24,082 nucleotides of DNA from Bacteroidales bacterium (GTDB lineage: Bacteria > Bacteroidota > Bacteroidia > Bacteroidales > Bacteroidaceae), in contig SFCP01000026.1 of the NCBI GenBank assembly GCA_004558535.1, forward strand, positions 1 to 24,082. The letters are read 5' to 3'. Under the pieces are notes generated by a model. That model saw only the letters and a program-made list of their open reading frames with translations. It did no database searches and had not been told where the DNA came from. The position numbers and the translations under genes were made by a program. This document shows, in pieces, positions 21,151 to 24,082 of the stretch. Every line of letters starts with the position of its first letter. The first letter of the stretch is position 1.

Positions 21151-23148
21151 GTGCCCGACTTTGCCCACTACCTGCCCGTCACCGACCCCACGTGGATATT
21201 CTTCGTGGTGCTGAGCATCATCCTGTTTGCCCCGATGATGCTCGAACGGTTGCGCATCCCGGCGATTGTGGGAATGATATTTGCGGGCGTCCTGATCGGA
21301 CCTCATGGATTTCACATACTGGACCGCGACGGCAGTTTCGAGCTTTTCGGCAAAGTGGGCCTGTACTACATCATGTTCCTGGCGGCGCTGGAAATGAACA
21401 TGCAGGACGTGCAGAAAATCCGCGGGCGTGCACTGACCCTGGGACTGCTCAGCTTTGCCCTGCCCATGCTGATTGGCTTCGGCGCCAACTTCGGCCTGTT
21501 GGGCTACGGCGCACCGGCGGCCGTCCTGATGGCTGCCATGTACGCCAGCCATACCCTTGTGGCCTACCCCATCGTGCTTCGCTACGGCCTGTCGCGGCGC
21601 AAGGCAGTGAGCATCGCCGTGGGCGGTACGATTGTGGCCGACACGCTGACGCTGCTGGTGCTGGCAGTGGTCAGCGGCCTCTTCAAGGACGATGTGGGGC
21701 CGCACGAATGGATGTGGCTCCTGCTGCGCGTGCTGGTGCTGGGCCTGATTATCGTGTTCGCATTCCCCCGGCTGGCGCGCAAGTTCTTCCGGCGCTACGA
21801 CGATGGCGTCGTGCAGTACATATTTGTGCTGTCCCTGGTCTTCCTCGGTGCCGGACTGATGGAGTTCGTAGGCATGGAGGGCATCTTGGGTGCCTTCTTG
21901 GCGGGATTGGTGCTCAACCGCAGCATACCGCCCTCGTCGCCGCTGATCGTGGTGGCCCTCGTGGAGCACCCCTCGGTCTTCATCATTGCCGCCGTCATGA
22001 TCCTGGTGGGAGGCTCCAGCAAATGGCTGGCTGCCCTGGCCACGCAAAAACTCTTCCACATGGACGCGCCGGAGCGCCGCCTGATGTTCGGACTGACCAA
22101 TTCGCGCGCCGCAGCCACGCTGGCAGTGGTCCTGGTGGGCTACCGCATCCTGCTGCCCGACGGTAGCAGGCTCCTCGACGAGGATGTGCTCAACGGCGCC
22201 ATGATGCTGATACTCGTAAGTTGCGTGGGGAGCTCGCTCCTCACCGAAAACACGGCACGCAAACTGGCACAGGCCGAAACGGTGGGTGACGACGGGCCAC
22301 AAATCGCCGAGGACCGCATACTGCTGGCCCTGTCGAACCCCGAAACCGTGCATCCGCTGGTCCATGCCGCCCTCACCCTGCGCACGCCCAAGAGCAACAC
22401 ACCGCTGACGGCGCTCAACGTGGTCCTGGAGGACAATCCGCACCTGCGCGAGGAGGGACTGAAGCAGCTGGAACGCGCCGTGGCCATCGCAGCCGCTGCC
22501 AACGTGAGAATGATCACCCGAAGCCGCTGGTCGGTCAACGTGGTGAGCGGAATATCCCATACTATGAAGGAATTCAATGCCTCCGACCTCCTCATAGGAT
22601 TGCACCAGAAGACCAAGCTCACCGATACGTTCTACGGAAAACTGTCCACCGACCTGCTGGCTGCCATCGACCGACAAATCATCATCTATCGCGCACGCAT
22701 ACCCCTCAATACGGTGCGGCGCATCCATGTCCTGGTGCCGCGGCGGGCCGAGTTCGAGCAAGGATTTCACCACTGGGCCGACCGCGTAGCACTGCTGGCC
22801 GAACAACTCAGCTGCCGCATCGAAACCTACGGCGGACGCGGCACACTGGCCGCCCTGCAGGCCTATTGGGACCAGAAGCGATACAGCGTGACGGCGGAGC
22901 ACCACGTCTACACCGAGTGGCACGACCTCCTCTCCATCGCCCACAACACGCACCAGGGGCACCTGATGATTTTTATCGCCGCGCGCCGCGGCACCCTCTC
23001 GCGCCACAACTACATGAACCGCCTGCCCGAACAGGTGGAACGCTACTTCTCGGCACGCAGCGTAATGATCATCTTCCCCACCCAGCTCGCCGCCGGTACC
23101 GACGGTTCGTCCACCATCCGCGCGGGCCTGCCCGTCAAGGTGAGATAG
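21151..23148 (+). CDS. CPA2-type cation:proton antiporter with C-terminal USP-like region
   Basis: A 665-residue protein. Residues 1 to about 400 are a polytopic Na+/H+ exchanger domain (about 12 membrane segments), with FAPMMLERLRIPAIVGMIFAGVLIGPHG near the N-terminus and FLGAGLMEFVGMEGILGAFLAGLVLNRS further on. From about 405 to the end lies a soluble region resembling tandem universal-stress-protein domains, probably regulatory. Probable role: Na+ or K+ exchange for protons across the inner membrane. The start is a GTG at 21151; the next methionines lie inside the first membrane segment (MMLERL), and no better upstream codon is seen. It is transcribed alone, after a structured leader. Confidence 0.88.
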   Translation: MPDFAHYLPVTDPTWIFFVVLSIILFAPMMLERLRIPAIVGMIFAGVLIGPHGFHILDRDGSFELFGKVGLYYIMFLAALEMNMQDVQKIRGRALTLGLLSFALPMLIGFGANFGLLGYGAPAAVLMAAMYASHTLVAYPIVLRYGLSRRKAVSIAVGGTIVADTLTLLVLAVVSGLFKDDVGPHEWMWLLLRVLVLGLIIVFAFPRLARKFFRRYDDGVVQYIFVLSLVFLGAGLMEFVGMEGILGAFLAGLVLNRSIPPSSPLIVVALVEHPSVFIIAAVMILVGGSSKWLAALATQKLFHMDAPERRLMFGLTNSRAAATLAVVLVGYRILLPDGSRLLDEDVLNGAMMLILVSCVGSSLLTENTARKLAQAETVGDDGPQIAEDRILLALSNPETVHPLVHAALTLRTPKSNTPLTALNVVLEDNPHLREEGLKQLERAVAIAAAANVRMITRSRWSVNVVSGISHTMKEFNASDLLIGLHQKTKLTDTFYGKLSTDLLAAIDRQIIIYRARIPLNTVRRIHVLVPRRAEFEQGFHHWADRVALLAEQLSCRIETYGGRGTLAALQAYWDQKRYSVTAEHHVYTEWHDLLSIAHNTHQGHLMIFIAARRGTLSRHNYMNRLPEQVERYFSARSVMIIFPTQLAAGTDGSSTIRAGLPVKVR

Positions 23149-23234
23149 CCCGTCGCAGACAGCAGACGGCCCGACCGGAGGAACTCTGCTCCGGGATGGC
23201 GAAATGGGTCAACACACCGGCATGCGCACCCCCA

Positions 23235-23376
23235 CTAAGTGCCGGATACTAAGTGCTGATTTGGCGAAAACTAAGTAGTACTTAGAAAAAATTACAAAGC
23301 ACTTAGAAAAAACTACAAAGCACCTAGTTTTTTCTACAAAGCACTTAGTTTTTCACCCCTCCTGCAAAGCACTTAG
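23235..23376. repeat. AT-rich 21-bp repeats, locus C
   Basis: Two CTAAGTGC cores (23235, 23249) in one orientation lead to a 15-nt palindrome CTAAGTAGTACTTAG (23271-23285). Units in the other orientation follow: 23286-23306, 23307-23327, 23328-23348 (each 21 bp; the last has T6 instead of A6) and a 28-bp unit 23349-23376. GCACTTAG cores are at 23299, 23341 and 23369, with a variant at 23320. The array accounts for most of the 308-nt gap between the antiporter and tcdA. Confidence 0.85.
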
Positions 23377-23400
23377 GCGCCCCCAAATGCCGCATTTTTC

Positions 23401-23440
23401 ATTCCTCATTCCTCATTTCTAATTCCTAATTTCCAATTAC
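23401..23440 (+). repeat. 7-bp tandem repeat tract before tcdA
   Basis: Near-identical 7-bp units (ATTCCTC, ATTCCTC, ATTTCTA, ATTCCTA, ATTTCCA) end 17 nt before the tcdA start. It is the same sequence type as 5814-5847 upstream of cysN. Confidence 0.6.
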
Positions 23441-23456
23441 CCCCAAGCCCTCCACC

Positions 23457-24082
23457 ATGCTTTCCAGAACCACCCTCCTCTACGGCGACGAGAAAATGAA
23501 CCGCATCCGCCAAGCCCACGTACTGATAGTGGGTACGGGCGGCGTGGGCGGCTGGGCCGCCGAAATGCTGTGCCGCGCCGGCGTGGGCCGACTGACCCTG
23601 CTGGACGCCGACACCGTGGCGCCCTCGAACATCAACCGGCAACTGCCCGCCCTCGGCAGCACAGTGGGCCGCCCAAAGGTGGAAGTGCTCGCCGAACGCT
23701 TCGCAGACATCCATCCGCAGGCAGAAATCCGCCTGCGCCGGGAGTTCCTCACCCCCGAAGGCGTCGAAGAACTGCTGGACAGCGGGCCCTACGACTTCGT
23801 CATCGATGCCATCGACACCATCCAGCCGAAAGTGGCCCTGCTCGCCGCCTGCCTGCGACGCAAGCAGCGCGTGGTGTCGTCGATGGGCGCCGGCGCAAAG
23901 ACGGACATCACGGCCATCCGCTTTGCCGACGTGTGGCAGACGTACCACTGCGGACTGAGCAAAAGCGTGCGGAGCGGACTGACCCGCGCCGGACTGAAGG
24001 GACACCGCCTGCCCGTCGTCTTCTGTACGCAACAGGCCGACCGCGCGGCGCTGCTGGCCGTCGAGGGCGAACGCAACAAGAA
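23457..24082 (+). CDS. tcdA: tRNA threonylcarbamoyladenosine dehydratase, 3' end outside window
   Basis: An E1-like (ThiF/MoeB fold) ATP-dependent enzyme that cyclises t6A to ct6A in tRNA. The first 208 residues are visible; family members have about 240-270. The adenylate-binding glycine loop is GTGGVGG (26-32), the acidic residue ends LTLLD (Asp50), and SNINRQ (57-62) and VIDAIDTIQPK follow. SSMGAGAKTD is characteristic of TcdA/CsdL rather than ThiF or MoeB. The start ATG at 23457 lies after a 7-bp repeat tract. No promoter was recognised in the repeat-rich gap. It pairs functionally with tsaE, which belongs to the preceding t6A step, though the two are not in one operon. Confidence 0.88.
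   Translation, partial: MLSRTTLLYGDEKMNRIRQAHVLIVGTGGVGGWAAEMLCRAGVGRLTLLDADTVAPSNINRQLPALGSTVGRPKVEVLAERFADIHPQAEIRLRREFLTPEGVEELLDSGPYDFVIDAIDTIQPKVALLAACLRRKQRVVSSMGAGAKTDITAIRFADVWQTYHCGLSKSVRSGLTRAGLKGHRLPVVFCTQQADRAALLAVEGERNK

Noticed and set aside
21115..23007. 630-residue open frame on the minus strand opposite the antiporter
   Set aside because: It is His/Gln/Glu-rich with no recognisable domain and lies exactly opposite a clear antiporter gene; it is a by-product of GC-rich codon usage.
1..24082. tRNA, rRNA, transposase or integrase genes
   Set aside because: No cloverleaf-like sequence with CCA-type ends, no rRNA signature and no transposase or recombinase motif was seen while reading both strands.

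Overview
The window looks like a chromosomal segment from a fairly GC-rich member of the Bacteroidales. The evidence is promoters of the TAnnTTTG type, near absence of Shine-Dalgarno sequences, the gene order ftsX-DUF3098-uppP-truB-queA, and AAA_14/DUF4143 and CysQ/SLC13/CysC/CysD/CysN families of Bacteroidetes type. Species cannot be fixed from sequence reading alone. Coding density is high, so long antisense open frames are common and were treated as shadows.

Layout. (1) 1-1540: an AAA_14/DUF4143 ATPase whose promoter lies between two copies of a dyad-symmetric element. (2) 1645-7344: a plus-strand sulfate activation operon, cysQ - SLC13/RCK_C transporter - cysC - cysD - cysN, which makes PAPS and removes PAP. 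No cysH or cysI is present here. (3) 7345-8255: 0.9 kb without a convincing gene. It holds a near-consensus promoter feeding straight into a hairpin (candidate small RNA), a five-unit AT-rich 21-bp array, a 39-bp element also found at the window start, a thirteen-unit GC-rich array of the same period, a perfect 12-bp palindrome and the ftsX promoter. (4) 8256-17111: a tightly spaced run, ftsX - DUF3098 - uppP - truB - queA - folK - IspD/LicD fusion - LicC/CobD-like fusion - opine-dehydrogenase-like gene (frameshifted here). (5) 17102-17330: a convergent junction with 21-bp repeats, a strong hairpin and a possible gene remnant. (6) 17326-20879, minus strand: asd - tsaE - sulfotransferase - aldose 1-epimerase-like. 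(7) 20880-23148: divergent promoters, a structured leader and a CPA2-type antiporter. (8) 23149-24082: more 21-bp repeats, a 7-bp repeat tract and the start of tcdA, cut by the window end.

How the genes work together. The cys operon takes up sulfate, makes PAPS and recycles PAP. The sulfotransferase 11 kb away can use that PAPS, so sulfation rather than sulfate reduction is the likely purpose. The distal part of the ftsX run forms a candidate pathway for a cytidylyl-activated alcohol or amino-alcohol phosphate: two cytidylyltransferase domains, a CobD-like PLP domain, a LicD phosphotransferase domain and a dehydrogenase. It probably decorates a surface glycan. The most unusual non-coding feature is the dispersed 21-bp repeat family at three intergenic sites, together with a GC-rich array of the same period.
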